Below, piece by piece: positions 7,123 through 15,460 of a stretch of DNA of 32,365 bases. The translations under genes and the position numbers were made by a program. The DNA is taken from assembly GCA_016215025.1 (NCBI GenBank), contig JACRMI010000101.1, positions 1-32,365 of the forward strand. The letters are read 5' to 3'. Origin of the DNA: Chloroflexota bacterium. GTDB taxonomy: Bacteria > Chloroflexota > Anaerolineae > UBA4142. Numbering within the stretch: position 1 is the first letter of the stretch; the number at the start of each line of letters is the position of its first letter. The notes beneath the pieces were generated by a model, which searched no databases, was not told the DNA's origin, and saw only the letters and a program-made list of their open reading frames with translations.

Positions 7123-7596
7123 TTATATCTCGTTCGGTCGTTCTGCGCGATTCTCCCACAGTTGCCGTGTCAGCGCCATTTGCCCCACATGTTCGGCATA
7201 GTGATCGATGATGTGCAAAATGCAAAAACGAAACGTGAATTTATCTTTTTTGCCATCGTCGCGCAAGACATCCACCTCCGCTTCGGTCAATCGTTCTAAG
7301 ATTTCTTTACTCACTTGCGCGACGTTTTCATACTGCGCGCGCAACACTGCCACGTCGTCGCCTTTCGCGCGAAACTCTGCGGCACGGTCGCGCTCAATTT
7401 TCCGTCCGCCGGTTCGTTCGTGAATCCAATGTCGTTCCGCGCCGAGCGCATGAACGGCGAGCGCGTAAAGGGAATTGGTCGCGTCTGACAACGGATGCCA
7501 GTTCAATGCATCTGCGTCCAAACCGTCGAGAATTTTCAACACATTCGCGCGGCGATCCCGCATCAATTGCTCGTACAGTTCGACAGCAGGTAACAT
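7123..7596 (-). CDS. DinB family protein
   Basis: 157-aa protein of the DinB/YfiT-like four-helix superfamily, whose members are metal-dependent thiol S-transferases or damage-inducible proteins of unknown activity. The metal-binding histidines fit the pattern: one in ALAVHALGAERHWIHE (about residues 45-58), and two in the late motif HIIDHYAEHVGQM. It starts exactly where the upstream receiver/GGDEF gene stops (7597), so the two are probably cotranscribed and translationally coupled. The thiol cofactor and substrate are not deducible. Confidence 0.85.
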   Translation of the reverse strand: MLPAVELYEQLMRDRRANVLKILDGLDADALNWHPLSDATNSLYALAVHALGAERHWIHERTGGRKIERDRAAEFRAKGDDVAVLRAQYENVAQVSKEILERLTEAEVDVLRDDGKKDKFTFRFCILHIIDHYAEHVGQMALTRQLWENRAERPNEI

Positions 7597-8511
7597 CTAT
7601 CCAACCTCCACGCGATTCTTGCCCGCCTGTTTCGCGCGCGTTAGTGCAACTTCGGCGCGCCCCAGCAGCGCGAGATTTTCGCTGAGATCATCACCTTTTA
7701 TCCATGCAACGCCAACACTAACCGTTACATGCAAGTCAAGCTTTTCCAAGACAAAGTGGTGCTCCATGACCGTCTTGCAAATTCGCTGCGCCATGGCAAT
7801 CACACCGTCTTCCGTAATTTGCGGGGCGATGATTAGAAAATCCTGGGTGTCATTGCGTCCGATAATTTCTGCTTGACGCATGAATGCCAAAAGCAATTGC
7901 CCCATTTCGATCAAAACGCTGTCGCCTGTTAGGATGCCATGCTGCTTGTTGATCTCTTTCAAGTTATCGACATCGACCAGCAAGACGGCAAGCGGGTTTT
8001 TATAGCGGGCGCTGCGTTTGGATTCATAGCCCAACCGATGCAGCATATAGCGACGATGATACAATTGCGTAAGCGGGTCGAGAATCGCCAACATCCACGC
8101 GTTTTCTGTTTTCGATGGACGCAGATCGGCGATGCTTTCGCCTGTTTCCATTCCGCCTGCCGCATGCGCTTTTACCTCATTTTCGTCGAATGGCGCGACG
8201 AGGCAATCTGCCAACGGCAGGCGCGCATCGGAAATTTTTTTCTCTTCCTCGGCATTCTCCGCGAGAAAAATGATCGGCACATTTTCGGTGGGAGTGAGTG
8301 TCCGGAGGGCACGAGCTGCCTCCAAGCCCGTCATGCTGCCGGTCAGCGACACGCCGAGGAAAACTGCGTTCGGTTTTTTGTCGAGCGCCTGATCGACGAG
8401 CGCAACCCCATTGGCTGCGATTGCAACCTCGTAGTGATCTTCTTTCAACGCTTTTTCGATTGCTTTAGTTGTGGTGCGATTTTTCGATGCGACGATGAAT
8501 GTGCCTGCCAT
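7597..8511 (-). CDS. Degenerate receiver plus degenerate GGDEF protein
   Basis: 304-aa two-domain signalling protein. Residues 4-120 have the fold pattern of a response-regulator receiver, but the phospho-acceptor Asp position reads VFLGVSL (Gly53), the conserved Lys before PF is Ala106 (VAPFDE), and the N-terminal acidic pair is absent (VASKNR). Residues 140-300 match a GGDEF domain (DPLTQLYHRRYMLHRL, then LLVDVDNLKEIN), yet the signature loop is RNDTQDF (219-225) instead of R-x-GGDEF. Both domains therefore look catalytically dead and may work as protein- or nucleotide-binding modules. Start 8511 has a GAGGAGC site. It is coupled end-to-start with the DinB gene. Confidence 0.88.
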   Translation of the reverse strand: MAGTFIVASKNRTTTKAIEKALKEDHYEVAIAANGVALVDQALDKKPNAVFLGVSLTGSMTGLEAARALRTLTPTENVPIIFLAENAEEEKKISDARLPLADCLVAPFDENEVKAHAAGGMETGESIADLRPSKTENAWMLAILDPLTQLYHRRYMLHRLGYESKRSARYKNPLAVLLVDVDNLKEINKQHGILTGDSVLIEMGQLLLAFMRQAEIIGRNDTQDFLIIAPQITEDGVIAMAQRICKTVMEHHFVLEKLDLHVTVSVGVAWIKGDDLSENLALLGRAEVALTRAKQAGKNRVEVG

Positions 8512-8525
8512 ATTGCTCCTCGGAT

Positions 8526-8609
8526 CAGTATTCAGTAATCAGTATTCAGTATCCAGACTAAAAACTGAAAACCGATTACTGGATACTGTTTACTGCTGAT
8601 CGATTACTG
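8526..8609. repeat. Heptad array with two inverted arms, overlapping a stop codon
   Basis: Left arm: CAGTATT, CAGTAAT, CAGTATT, CAGTATC (8526-8553). Right arm in the opposite sense: ATTACTG, GATACTG, TTTACTG, CTGATCG, ATTACTG (8575-8609). The stop codon of the long minus-strand gene (8590-8592) is inside the TTTACTG unit, and the array continues into its last codons. Confidence 0.92.
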
Positions 8610-11151
8610 CCTGTAACTTGTCAATCTCGTGCCGAACGAATTGGATTTCTTGATCGCGATTGGTGAGGATGCCGTCCAGCCGTTTGTCGCGCAAACGCGA
8701 CAAGATATCTTTGAATGCCGGACCCGGACGAATGCCCATCTTTTTCAAATCGTCGCCGGTTAGCTCGGTCTCGATTTGACTCAATCGCGTGCGATACACG
8801 TCGATGCGCTCGGCGAGCCGAATGTCGTCGGTAGCGATGGCGAAAATATTCAACGCGGCGTCGGAATACCCTTCGAGCAAACGATACACTGCGCTGGGCG
8901 CAAGCGATTCGTCAGCCAACGGCGCAGCGACCTCTTCGCGCAGGGCGATGACTTGCATGATCGTTTCCGCATCCGGATTCGACAACTTGAGTCGCTTGGC
9001 AAACTCTGCTGCCGTCGACGGTGAAAAATGATACGCGAGCAAACCGAAATAGCCAAGCACCTCTAGTTTAGACACAACATCACGCGCAGCGCGAAATTTC
9101 CGTGCGTGCCATTCCGTAAATTCAAATGGTGGCAAGATGGCGCGCAGCACACCCAGTTCTTGCAAGCGCGTCAGCGCTTTTTCCGGTTCGCCTTCGTCGA
9201 AAATCAATTCGAGTTCATGCCGCAAACGTTCGCCCGTTACGCGCGCGATCATGTCGAGTGCGTCGCCGATGAGTTGCGCCGTGCGCGGTTCGATCTTGAA
9301 ACCAAACCGCTGCTCGAAGCGAACGGCGCGCAGAATACGCGTGGGGTCGTCGATGAAGCTGAGATTGTGCAGCGCGCGAATCAGACCGCGTCGCAAATCC
9401 TCTTCGCCGCCAAATGGATCGATCAATTGTCCGTAGCGTTCTGGGTCGAGACCGATTGCCAGCGTGTTGATCGTAAAATCGCGGCGGCGCAAATCCTGCT
9501 TGAGCGAACTGGTTTCCACTTCGGGCAGCGCCGATGGATGGGCGTAAAATTCAGTGCGCGCCGTCGTAAAATCGAGATGATTGACTTGGAGTTGTTCGGG
9601 TTTATCGAGAATCCATTTCGCTGTGCCGAAACGCGAATGCGCGTGAACATGCCCGCCGAATTTCTTCTCCAGTGTCTTCGCCAACTCAATCGCTTCGCCT
9701 TCGACGACCAGATCGAGATCGAGATTCGGTTGATTGAGGAGCAGGTCGCGCACAAATCCGCCGACGACGTAGAGACCATAGCCCAACTCTTGCGCCGTCT
9801 GGCTCGCATAGTGAACGAGCGCGAGCAAATCCGGCGGCAGCCATTTCTCCAATCGCTGCGCCATATCCTCGGCGCGCGGTGGACGCGCTGTGTCCCAAGG
9901 TTTGATGAGATCGGTGCGCGTGACAATGCCAATGATTTTATTTTTGTCGATGACGGGCACTTGTCCCAGGTCAGACTCGATCATCACCGCGCGCAGCTTT
10001 TCGACTGAATCGTGGGGCGACACCGACACGGGCTTGTGCATCAGGTTTTTGACCGGCGTCGTGCCGAGCTTGTGATGCATCGCGCGATCGATCTCGCGCC
10101 GCGTCAGTACGCCGACGAGTTTGCCTTTGCGTGCGATGGGAAATCCTTCGTGTCCGTAACGATTCACGGCTTCGGCGGCTTGCGCGACCGTGACGTTCGC
10201 TTCGAGCGTGTGGACGCCGAACGACATCAATTGCCGCACGGTGATCGAGGGCTTGACATTCGTCTTGAGCAACTTGAGCAATTTGGATTTCGCTTGGCGC
10301 AGCGTCAGCCCGCGAATCATCGCCGCCGATGCTTTGTCGTGTCCGCCGCCGCCAAACGCTTCCGCAATCGTCGCCACATTGATCTCGACTTGCTCGGAGC
10401 GCGCGACGAGTTGAATGTGGTCGTCCATGTGAACGAGGACGAAAATCGCCGCTGGGTCGTAGAGTTCGCGCAGTTGATGCGCCAGCGTCGAAACTTCTTC
10501 GGTGTACTTGTCCGCGCGCGCGGTCGCGATGGCAATCGCATGGCCGGCGATGTTGATCGTTTTGATGTTATCGATCAAACGCAGATAGAGTTTATTTTGT
10601 TCTTCGGTGAGGGGATGATGCAGGAAATCGTTGGCGACGGCGAGACTTGCGCCGTGTTCCATCAGAAACGCTGCCGCGCGCGCATCGCGCGCCGTCGTTG
10701 TGATGTACGAGAGCGAACCGGTGTCTTCGTAAATGCCGAGCAACAATAGCGTCGCTTCAACCGGCGTGAGCGGCAGTTCCTTGTCGCTGATCTGTTCGAC
10801 AAAGAGCGTCGTCGTCGCGCCGGTCTCGCCGCCGAAAAACGTCATGCCGCTTTCGAGGTTGCGCGCGAGCGGGTGGTGATCGATAAAATGGAGTTGGGTT
10901 TGCGTTGTAACGCCGCGCGTGGATTGAATCGCCTGGGTATCGACGATGACGACGGATTGAAACTTTTGACGCGGCAAATCCTCCGGTCGCGTAAATGGCA
11001 GCGAGTCGCAGTAGAGCGTGCAAAAATCGCGCACGTTGCGATTCAGGCGCGGCGGCAGAATCGCCAATGCTTCGGCGTAGATTTTTTTTGCGCCGAGCAG
11101 CGCGGCGAGCGCATCAAAGTCGGCGTTGTCGTGGGTGAGGATGGCGTCCAT
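8590..11151 (-). CDS. DHH phosphoesterase-CBS-CCA/poly(A) nucleotidyltransferase fusion
   Basis: 853-aa fusion known from Aquifex, cyanobacteria and Chloroflexota as an A-adding or CCA-type tRNA nucleotidyltransferase with extra N-terminal domains. Residues 1-300 are a DHH/DHHA1 phosphoesterase: HDNADFDAL (7-15), DTQ (71-73), DHHP (91-94), GIYEDTG, and GGGGHDKA (267-274). Two CBS domains follow (about 300-420). The nucleotidyltransferase head has GGFVRD (464-469), the metal-binding DLD (478-480), RRDFTINTLA and DDPTRILRAVRFEQR, then a C-terminal RNA-binding region. It probably repairs or adds tRNA 3' ends, consistent with the local tRNAs lacking encoded CCA. The start has no Shine-Dalgarno and lies 8 bases after a TATAAT box, so it is probably leaderless. 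Confidence 0.93.
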   Translation of the reverse strand: MDAILTHDNADFDALAALLGAKKIYAEALAILPPRLNRNVRDFCTLYCDSLPFTRPEDLPRQKFQSVVIVDTQAIQSTRGVTTQTQLHFIDHHPLARNLESGMTFFGGETGATTTLFVEQISDKELPLTPVEATLLLLGIYEDTGSLSYITTTARDARAAAFLMEHGASLAVANDFLHHPLTEEQNKLYLRLIDNIKTINIAGHAIAIATARADKYTEEVSTLAHQLRELYDPAAIFVLVHMDDHIQLVARSEQVEINVATIAEAFGGGGHDKASAAMIRGLTLRQAKSKLLKLLKTNVKPSITVRQLMSFGVHTLEANVTVAQAAEAVNRYGHEGFPIARKGKLVGVLTRREIDRAMHHKLGTTPVKNLMHKPVSVSPHDSVEKLRAVMIESDLGQVPVIDKNKIIGIVTRTDLIKPWDTARPPRAEDMAQRLEKWLPPDLLALVHYASQTAQELGYGLYVVGGFVRDLLLNQPNLDLDLVVEGEAIELAKTLEKKFGGHVHAHSRFGTAKWILDKPEQLQVNHLDFTTARTEFYAHPSALPEVETSSLKQDLRRRDFTINTLAIGLDPERYGQLIDPFGGEEDLRRGLIRALHNLSFIDDPTRILRAVRFEQRFGFKIEPRTAQLIGDALDMIARVTGERLRHELELIFDEGEPEKALTRLQELGVLRAILPPFEFTEWHARKFRAARDVVSKLEVLGYFGLLAYHFSPSTAAEFAKRLKLSNPDAETIMQVIALREEVAAPLADESLAPSAVYRLLEGYSDAALNIFAIATDDIRLAERIDVYRTRLSQIETELTGDDLKKMGIRPGPAFKDILSRLRDKRLDGILTNRDQEIQFVRHEIDKLQAVIDQQ

Positions 11152-11159
11152 CGGCGAGA

Positions 11160-11165
11160 ATTATA
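11160..11165 (-). promoter_or_regulatory. -10 box of a probable leaderless promoter
   Basis: On the minus strand TATAAT (11165-11160) ends eight bases before the ATG at 11151, so transcription should begin at or next to the start codon. No good -35 is visible at 16-18 bp, and no ribosome binding site is present. Confidence 0.55.
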
Positions 11166-11186
11166 ACACAGTTTGTTGGAATGCAC

Positions 11187-11234
11187 GTAGCGCGAGCTGC
11201 TAGCTCGCGATGGCGGACGAGCCGTCCGCCCTAC
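11187..11234. repeat. Double-hairpin palindromic element
   Basis: Two adjacent perfect stem-loops, CGCGAGC / GCTCGCG (11191-11209) and GGCGGAC / GTCCGCC (11212-11230), enclosed by GTAG (11187-11190) and CTAC (11231-11234). It lies between divergent genes and resembles an interspersed repeat unit rather than a terminator, since there is no T-run. Downstream, 11298-11306 and 11346-11354 form a further 9-bp inverted repeat (ACCGCAGAG / CTCTGCGGT) in the leader of the lipoprotein gene. No gene is seen in 11166-11399. Confidence 0.75.
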
Positions 11235-11399
11235 ATGAATTTTGTTCATTTCACCTTTTATGTTATATTAGCCCTGTCGGTTCTAACAACTCAATCCACC
11301 GCAGAGACGCGGATACCGATGGCAGTCTCGTCGGTTATCTTATGGCTCTGCGGTCTGATTTTTTCTCTATCGCTGAAAATTCAACGAAAGGAGCTAGTA

Positions 11400-12956
11400 G
11401 TGAAAAAATTTCTCGTGTTGTGTGGCTTGGTTGTTTTGTTGAGCACGATTGTTGCCTGTAGCGGACCCGCTACTCCGACCCCAGTTCCATCTCCGACCGC
11501 GCAACCTTCGCCGACCGCCGTGCCGACCAAGGTTCCGCCTACTCCCACCGTCGCACCAACGCCGACCGTCGCGCCATTGACGGTCGATGCACTAAAGAAC
11601 GCCGAGTACACCGTCGAAGGTCCAGCGAGCGGTAAAGCCAAACTCGTGAACGGTGTGTACGAAGAACCGGTGGCCAAGTCTTCCGCCAAAGTTGTCGTGA
11701 CATTTCAGAATGTAACGGCGATGGGCGATTTGGATGGTAACGGTGTCCAAGATGCCGCCGCCGTCTTGACTGTCCAGACGGGCGGCAGTGGCACGTTCTA
11801 CTATTTGTTCGGAATTTTGAATGACAAGGGCGCGGCGAAACCGGTCGCTTCTGCATTGCTTGGCGACCGCATCCAACTTACCGCGCTGTCAATTCAAGGC
11901 ACGGAGATTGCCGTCGATATGGTGACCCAGGGTCCCAAAGATCCGATGACCAAACCGACGCTCGCCGTGACGCGCAAGTACAAATTGCAGGGGACGCAAT
12001 TGGTTTCGACGACGCCCTTGACGCCGACACCGGCTGCAACGGCGACTCGCGCGGCGGCGGCAGCAACACCCAAGCCTGCCGTGACGGCGACTGCGACGAA
12101 ACCGCCGATGCCCAAGGGCAGTATTGCGTACCATTGGAACGATCAGGGTATTGATCGCATTTCGGTTTTGAATCTTGCGACCAACTCGACCACACCTTAT
12201 GTGGTGACAGGTCCCGTGTTCGATATTGCCAGCAGCACGAACGCGCACATCGGCGAATGGTCGCCGGACAATAGCAAGTTTGCGTACATCTTTACCGGTG
12301 GTCCCAACACGTCGAACGTTCTGCGCGTGCTTGGACCGGATGGCACAACCGATTTGTATTCCTCGGATGCTGGCGGCGGCTTGTCCAGCCCAACTTGGTC
12401 GCCGGATGGGAAACGCATTGCCTTTATTTGGCTGAGCGGCAACCATCAAACCTGGGAACTCGTCGTCATCAATGCGGACAAAACTCAATGCACCGACAAG
12501 TACGAGTGTTTGGTGTCCAAGCCGACTCAAGGCGAACAATATCGCGGCGGCTTGTCCTGGTCGAAGCTGAATTCCTTTGCGCTTGGGTATAACACCACAG
12601 GTGCAAACGATGTTTACGCGGTGTACACGGACGGCAGCATCGCGCGTAATCTGACGAACAATCCTGCCGACGATGGCTCGCCCGCGTGGAGTCCCGATGG
12701 TAAGACGCTGGCGTTCACTTCGACGCGCGATGGACGTTCGCAAATCTATGTAGTGAATGCCGATGGCACGGGCTTGCGCCGCGTTGGCAATAGTCCGTTC
12801 AACGATTTCTCGCCGACCTGGTCGCCCGATGGCAAATGGATTGCATTCGCATCCACGCGCAACGGTCAGACCGATGTCTATATGATGGACGCGAGTGGCG
12901 GCAACGTCACCGCGCTCACCAAGACCGGCGGCGATCACCCAACCTGGTCGCGCTAA
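11400..12956 (+). CDS. Lipoprotein with PD40/TolB-like propeller
   Basis: 518-aa exported lipoprotein. The signal peptide ends at Cys20 (lipobox IVAC), followed by a PT-rich linker. A globular domain with DLDGNGVQDAAAVL (about residues 118-131) follows, then a second Thr/Ala/Pro linker, and from about residue 245 a beta-propeller of PD40 repeats (WSPDNSKFAYI, TWSPDGKRIAFIW, AWSPDGKTLAFTSTRDG, TWSPDGKWIAFASTRNG). Such propellers bind partners or ligands; none can be named. The start is the GTG at 11400: AAAGGAG at 11387-11393 is well placed and the signal peptide begins there. The open frame upstream only crosses the double hairpin. Ends at a strong terminator. Confidence 0.88.
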   Translation: MKKFLVLCGLVVLLSTIVACSGPATPTPVPSPTAQPSPTAVPTKVPPTPTVAPTPTVAPLTVDALKNAEYTVEGPASGKAKLVNGVYEEPVAKSSAKVVVTFQNVTAMGDLDGNGVQDAAAVLTVQTGGSGTFYYLFGILNDKGAAKPVASALLGDRIQLTALSIQGTEIAVDMVTQGPKDPMTKPTLAVTRKYKLQGTQLVSTTPLTPTPAATATRAAAAATPKPAVTATATKPPMPKGSIAYHWNDQGIDRISVLNLATNSTTPYVVTGPVFDIASSTNAHIGEWSPDNSKFAYIFTGGPNTSNVLRVLGPDGTTDLYSSDAGGGLSSPTWSPDGKRIAFIWLSGNHQTWELVVINADKTQCTDKYECLVSKPTQGEQYRGGLSWSKLNSFALGYNTTGANDVYAVYTDGSIARNLTNNPADDGSPAWSPDGKTLAFTSTRDGRSQIYVVNADGTGLRRVGNSPFNDFSPTWSPDGKWIAFASTRNGQTDVYMMDASGGNVTALTKTGGDHPTWSR

Positions 12957-12964
12957 TGCAAACG

Positions 12965-13005
12965 AAAAAACTGCGACGCACCTCCCAGGTGCGTCGCAGT
13001 TTTTT
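12965..13005. terminator. Strong terminator after the lipoprotein gene
   Basis: Perfect 18-bp stem (12965-12982 with 12988-13005, GC core CTGCGACGCACC) around a 5-nt loop, with A6 on one side and T6 on the other. It can act in both directions and starts eight bases after the stop codon. Confidence 0.95.
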
Positions 13006-13015
13006 CACTCGCTAA

Positions 13016-13103
13016 CATGTCATTCTGAGCGGAGCGAAGAATCTCATTATTGAAAGATTGAGATTCTTCGCTCCGCAAAGACCGCTCTGCTCAGAATGAC
13101 ATG
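13016..13103. repeat. Interspersed inverted repeat, TGTCATTCTGAG family, copy 1
   Basis: 88-bp nested palindrome. The outer arms are CATGTCATTCTGAGC and GCTCAGAATGACATG; the inner arms are GGAGCGAAGAATCTC and GAGATTCTTCGCTCC. It lies between the lipoprotein terminator and the stop of the EamA gene, 18 bp away. It has no coding capacity. Other copies are at 13565, 15175-15388, 17826, 21950, 22965 and, as a half-copy, 30363. Confidence 0.93.
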
Positions 13104-13121
13104 ATTCGCAGATGATTCCTT

Positions 13122-14129
13122 TTACAAGATCAACCAAATCCCCGCAACACAAATCCCTGTTCCAATCACGATCGCGCGCGTAATGCGCTCTTTGAGCAAG
13201 AACACCGAAAGCGGCACGCCGATCAGTGGCGCGAGCGTTACCAAGAGCGCTGCACGCGCTGCGCCGGTATATTCGACGGAGAGCGTCCACAACGTCATGC
13301 CAATCCCCGTGCTGTAAATTCCTACGAGAATGAGGCTCAGCAAATTCTGACGATGAATGCCACGCCATGCTTGCTTGCCCAACCTTCCATACACCATCGC
13401 CAACATCACGAGCGCGCCGACGGGCATCCGAAAACTGTTGATGACGACGACGTTCAAGCCGTCTTGTAGCCCCATTTTCAGCAGCGTCGTTGAAATTGCC
13501 CAGAGCAGTGCCGCGACAATCGCCGCCAGCGTGCCAATCCGTTTTGCGCGCGCATTTGATTCAATGTCATTTCGAGCAGCTTCGCTTCGCTCACTGTAAA
13601 CTCCGCGAGAAATCTCCGAATCGCTCGAATGAGATTTCTCGTCGCGATCCTTCGACTTGCTTCGCTCGCTCGGGACGCTCCTCGATATGACGGGTTGAGT
13701 AGAAATCCTGGGCGTCAACAAGTACACGCCGATCAAAACTAGCGCTGTGCCGATAATCGCTTTGAACGTAATTGGCTCGCCGAGAATGGGAACTGCCATT
13801 GCCCAAGTGAACAATGGATAAATGCTCGATAACGGCATTGCACGCGCCGCGCCGATTTGCGTCATGCTCCAAAAGTACAACGTGTCGCCGAGCGCAACGC
13901 CAAAGATAAACGAGACAGCTAATGCCAGCTTTGCGCCATCAGAAATCTGCGCGAGCGCATCCAGTCCGCCGAAGAATGGTAGCAAGAGCAAGAACAAAAT
14001 CGCCGCGACGATCATGCGAAACGTATTCGCCGAAAGTGCGTCGATTTGTTCCGATTGGGTTTTCATCGCCAGACTTGTCGTCGCCCACACGAACGCGCTA
14101 GCTAAACCGAGCACAATGCCAATTACCAC
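13122..14129 (-). CDS. EamA-family (DMT) transporter with repeat insertion
   Basis: 335-aa inner-membrane transporter of the drug/metabolite superfamily, made of two EamA halves (residues about 1-140 and 190-335) with about ten membrane helices. Recognisable segments include GLASAFVWATTSLAMK, YFWSMTQIGAARAMPLSSIYPLFTWA, and in the second half TLWTLSVEYTGAARAALLVTLAPLIGVPLSVFLLKE. Between the halves a polar stretch of about 43 residues rich in SERS/RSEA is encoded by an interspersed repeat (13565-13692), inserted in frame; without it the length is the usual ~292 aa. The GTG start at 14129 is the first start that gives the family N-terminus; its ribosome site is weak. The substrate is unknown. 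Confidence 0.85.
   Translation of the reverse strand: MVIGIVLGLASAFVWATTSLAMKTQSEQIDALSANTFRMIVAAILFLLLLPFFGGLDALAQISDGAKLALAVSFIFGVALGDTLYFWSMTQIGAARAMPLSSIYPLFTWAMAVPILGEPITFKAIIGTALVLIGVYLLTPRISTQPVISRSVPSERSKSKDRDEKSHSSDSEISRGVYSERSEAARNDIESNARAKRIGTLAAIVAALLWAISTTLLKMGLQDGLNVVVINSFRMPVGALVMLAMVYGRLGKQAWRGIHRQNLLSLILVGIYSTGIGMTLWTLSVEYTGAARAALLVTLAPLIGVPLSVFLLKERITRAIVIGTGICVAGIWLIL
13565..13692. repeat. Inverted repeat copy 2, inside the EamA gene
   Basis: About 128 bp bounded by TGTCATTTCGAG and CTCGATATGACG. Inner arms GCGAGAAATCTC and GAGATTTCTCG pair. It keeps the reading frame open and falls exactly in the cytoplasmic linker between the two EamA domains. Confidence 0.85.
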
Positions 14130-14177
14130 CGATTCATAATTTCCACTGCATAAATTTTTCCGCGTAGAGAAACAGAG

Positions 14178-14236
14178 TATGGGAGTGTGGGAGTACCGTC
14201 TCTTTTCGCTCCCACGCTCCGCGTCCCACACCCATT
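14178..14236. repeat. Heptad array with two arms, before the ilvE stop
   Basis: The right arm reads CTCCCAC, GCTCCGC, GTCCCAC, ACCCATT (14209-14236). The left arm is its approximate reverse complement (ATGGGAGTGTGGGAG, 14179-14193). The final base is the first base of the ilvE stop codon triplet (14236-14238, read on the minus strand). Confidence 0.8.
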
Positions 14237-15153
14237 TACACCGATGTTCGCCATTCTGCGTATCGACTATCGACGCCGCGTACCAAATCGTCGTACAAAC
14301 TCTCGATGCGTTTTGTGATCGGACCGATGTTGCCATCGCCCAGCGTGAATCGATCAATCGACGCGAGCGGCGTGATTTCTGCGCCCGTGCCGCACAAGAA
14401 CGCTTCGCTCGCGACGTACAATTCCGTCCGGTCCAACTCACGTTCGACCGTTTCGATATGCAGTACCTCGCGGCAGAGTTGGAGCAACGTTTCGCGTGTG
14501 ATACTCTCCAAAACATTGCTCGTCACCGAAGGCGTAATAATTTTGCCGTTGCGCACGATCATCAAACATGCCCCCGTCGATTCGGACACTTTGCCGTTAG
14601 CGTTGAGAAACAGCGCGTTATCATAACCGTTGCGCCTGGCTTCTTCCGACGCGTACCGCGAGTTCAAGTAATTCGATGCGGCTTTGATGCGCGGCGGCAT
14701 GACGTTATCGCCGATGCGCGTCCACGAACTGACGCACGCGTGATTGACCTTGCCGTTCTTCAAGCGCGATTGCCATTCCTGAATCGTGATGACGATGCGC
14801 GGAATATCCGTCGCCGCGGTGCTGAACGTCGTCGATTCGACGAAGGCGAAGGGGCGGATGTAAATGTCGCCGCTGAGTTTGTTTGCGCTCAGTAAGTCGA
14901 TCACTGCTTGACTCAATGTTTCGGCGGTGAATGGTGGCTTCATACGTAACAGTCGCATGGACTGCGCGAGCCGCTGCATATGCGCACCGAGTTGGAACAC
15001 GTACAGCTTTTTCGCGCTATCGTTCCAGTACGCGCGAATCCCTTCGTAGACGAGTGAGACCGTTGCGACACCCATTGCGGTGATGTGAACGGTTGCATCG
15101 TTCCACGGCGTAAGCTTGCCATCGACCCAGACGAATTGCGGATTGTTTGCCAT
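14236..15153 (-). CDS. ilvE: Branched-chain amino acid aminotransferase
   Basis: 305-aa class IV PLP-dependent aminotransferase, catalysing the last step of valine, leucine and isoleucine synthesis and the first step of their breakdown. The PLP lysine is Lys157 in PPRIKAASNYLNS. Other family signatures are SLVYEGIRAY (33-42), GDIYIRPFAF (95-104), GYDNALFLNANGKVSESTG, and the late FLCGTGAEITPL. Length is typical. The start at 15153 is chosen because AGGGGGAAG precedes it; the open frame further upstream enters a repeat. Related class IV enzymes such as D-amino acid transaminase are possible, but the overall pattern is IlvE. Confidence 0.93.
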   Translation of the reverse strand: MANNPQFVWVDGKLTPWNDATVHITAMGVATVSLVYEGIRAYWNDSAKKLYVFQLGAHMQRLAQSMRLLRMKPPFTAETLSQAVIDLLSANKLSGDIYIRPFAFVESTTFSTAATDIPRIVITIQEWQSRLKNGKVNHACVSSWTRIGDNVMPPRIKAASNYLNSRYASEEARRNGYDNALFLNANGKVSESTGACLMIVRNGKIITPSVTSNVLESITRETLLQLCREVLHIETVERELDRTELYVASEAFLCGTGAEITPLASIDRFTLGDGNIGPITKRIESLYDDLVRGVDSRYAEWRTSV

Positions 15154-15174
15154 GCTTCCCCCTGAAAGTAAAGT

Positions 15175-15388
15175 TGTCATTCTGAGAACTCATGCCCTCG
15201 TGGGCATGTTTAAGCCAAGAAACTTGTCATGCTGAGCGCAGCGTCGGACGCACTTCGTCCGCAGCATCTCCCGCGCTGAAGGAGAGACTCTTCGCTTCGC
15301 TCAGAGTGACATCCAGGTTTCTGAGCAGCGAAGCGAAGAATCTCGTTTTGCGAAATGCGATATGCTTCGCTTTGCTCAGCATGACATC
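15175..15388. repeat. Three clustered inverted-repeat elements (copies 3-5)
   Basis: Copy 3 (15175-15212) is partial, TGTCATTCTGAG followed by a CATGCCC / GGGCATG hairpin. Copy 4 (15225-15312) has full ends, TGTCATGCTGAG and CTCAGAGTGACA. Copy 5 (15313-15388) has a degraded left end and a right end CTCAGCATGACA. With the heptad array next to them they fill the 307-bp gap between ilvE and cinA; no gene is present. Short open frames here translate the repeat and are not genes. Confidence 0.9.
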
Positions 15389-15401
15389 CATGCAAATAGC
15401 C

Positions 15402-15453
15402 GATGGCAGATAGCGTATGGCAAAACCATTCGCCATCTGCCATCGGTCATACG
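15402..15453. repeat. Heptad array with two arms, next to the cinA stop
   Basis: Left units GATGGCA, GATAGCG, TATGGCA (15402-15422). Right units CCATTCG, CCATCTG, CCATCGG, TCATACG (15426-15453). The arms are reverse complements (CCGATGGCAGAT / ATCTGCCATCGG). It ends eight bases from the cinA stop at 15461. Confidence 0.88.
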
Positions 15454-15460
15454 ACATGGG

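Noticed and set aside
14130..14516. Longer start for the EamA gene
   Set aside because: The extension overlaps the ilvE gene and the heptad array and has no family similarity.
15192..15457. Short open frames on both strands between ilvE and cinA
   Set aside because: They translate the inverted repeats (SERSEES-like strings) and have no ribosome sites.
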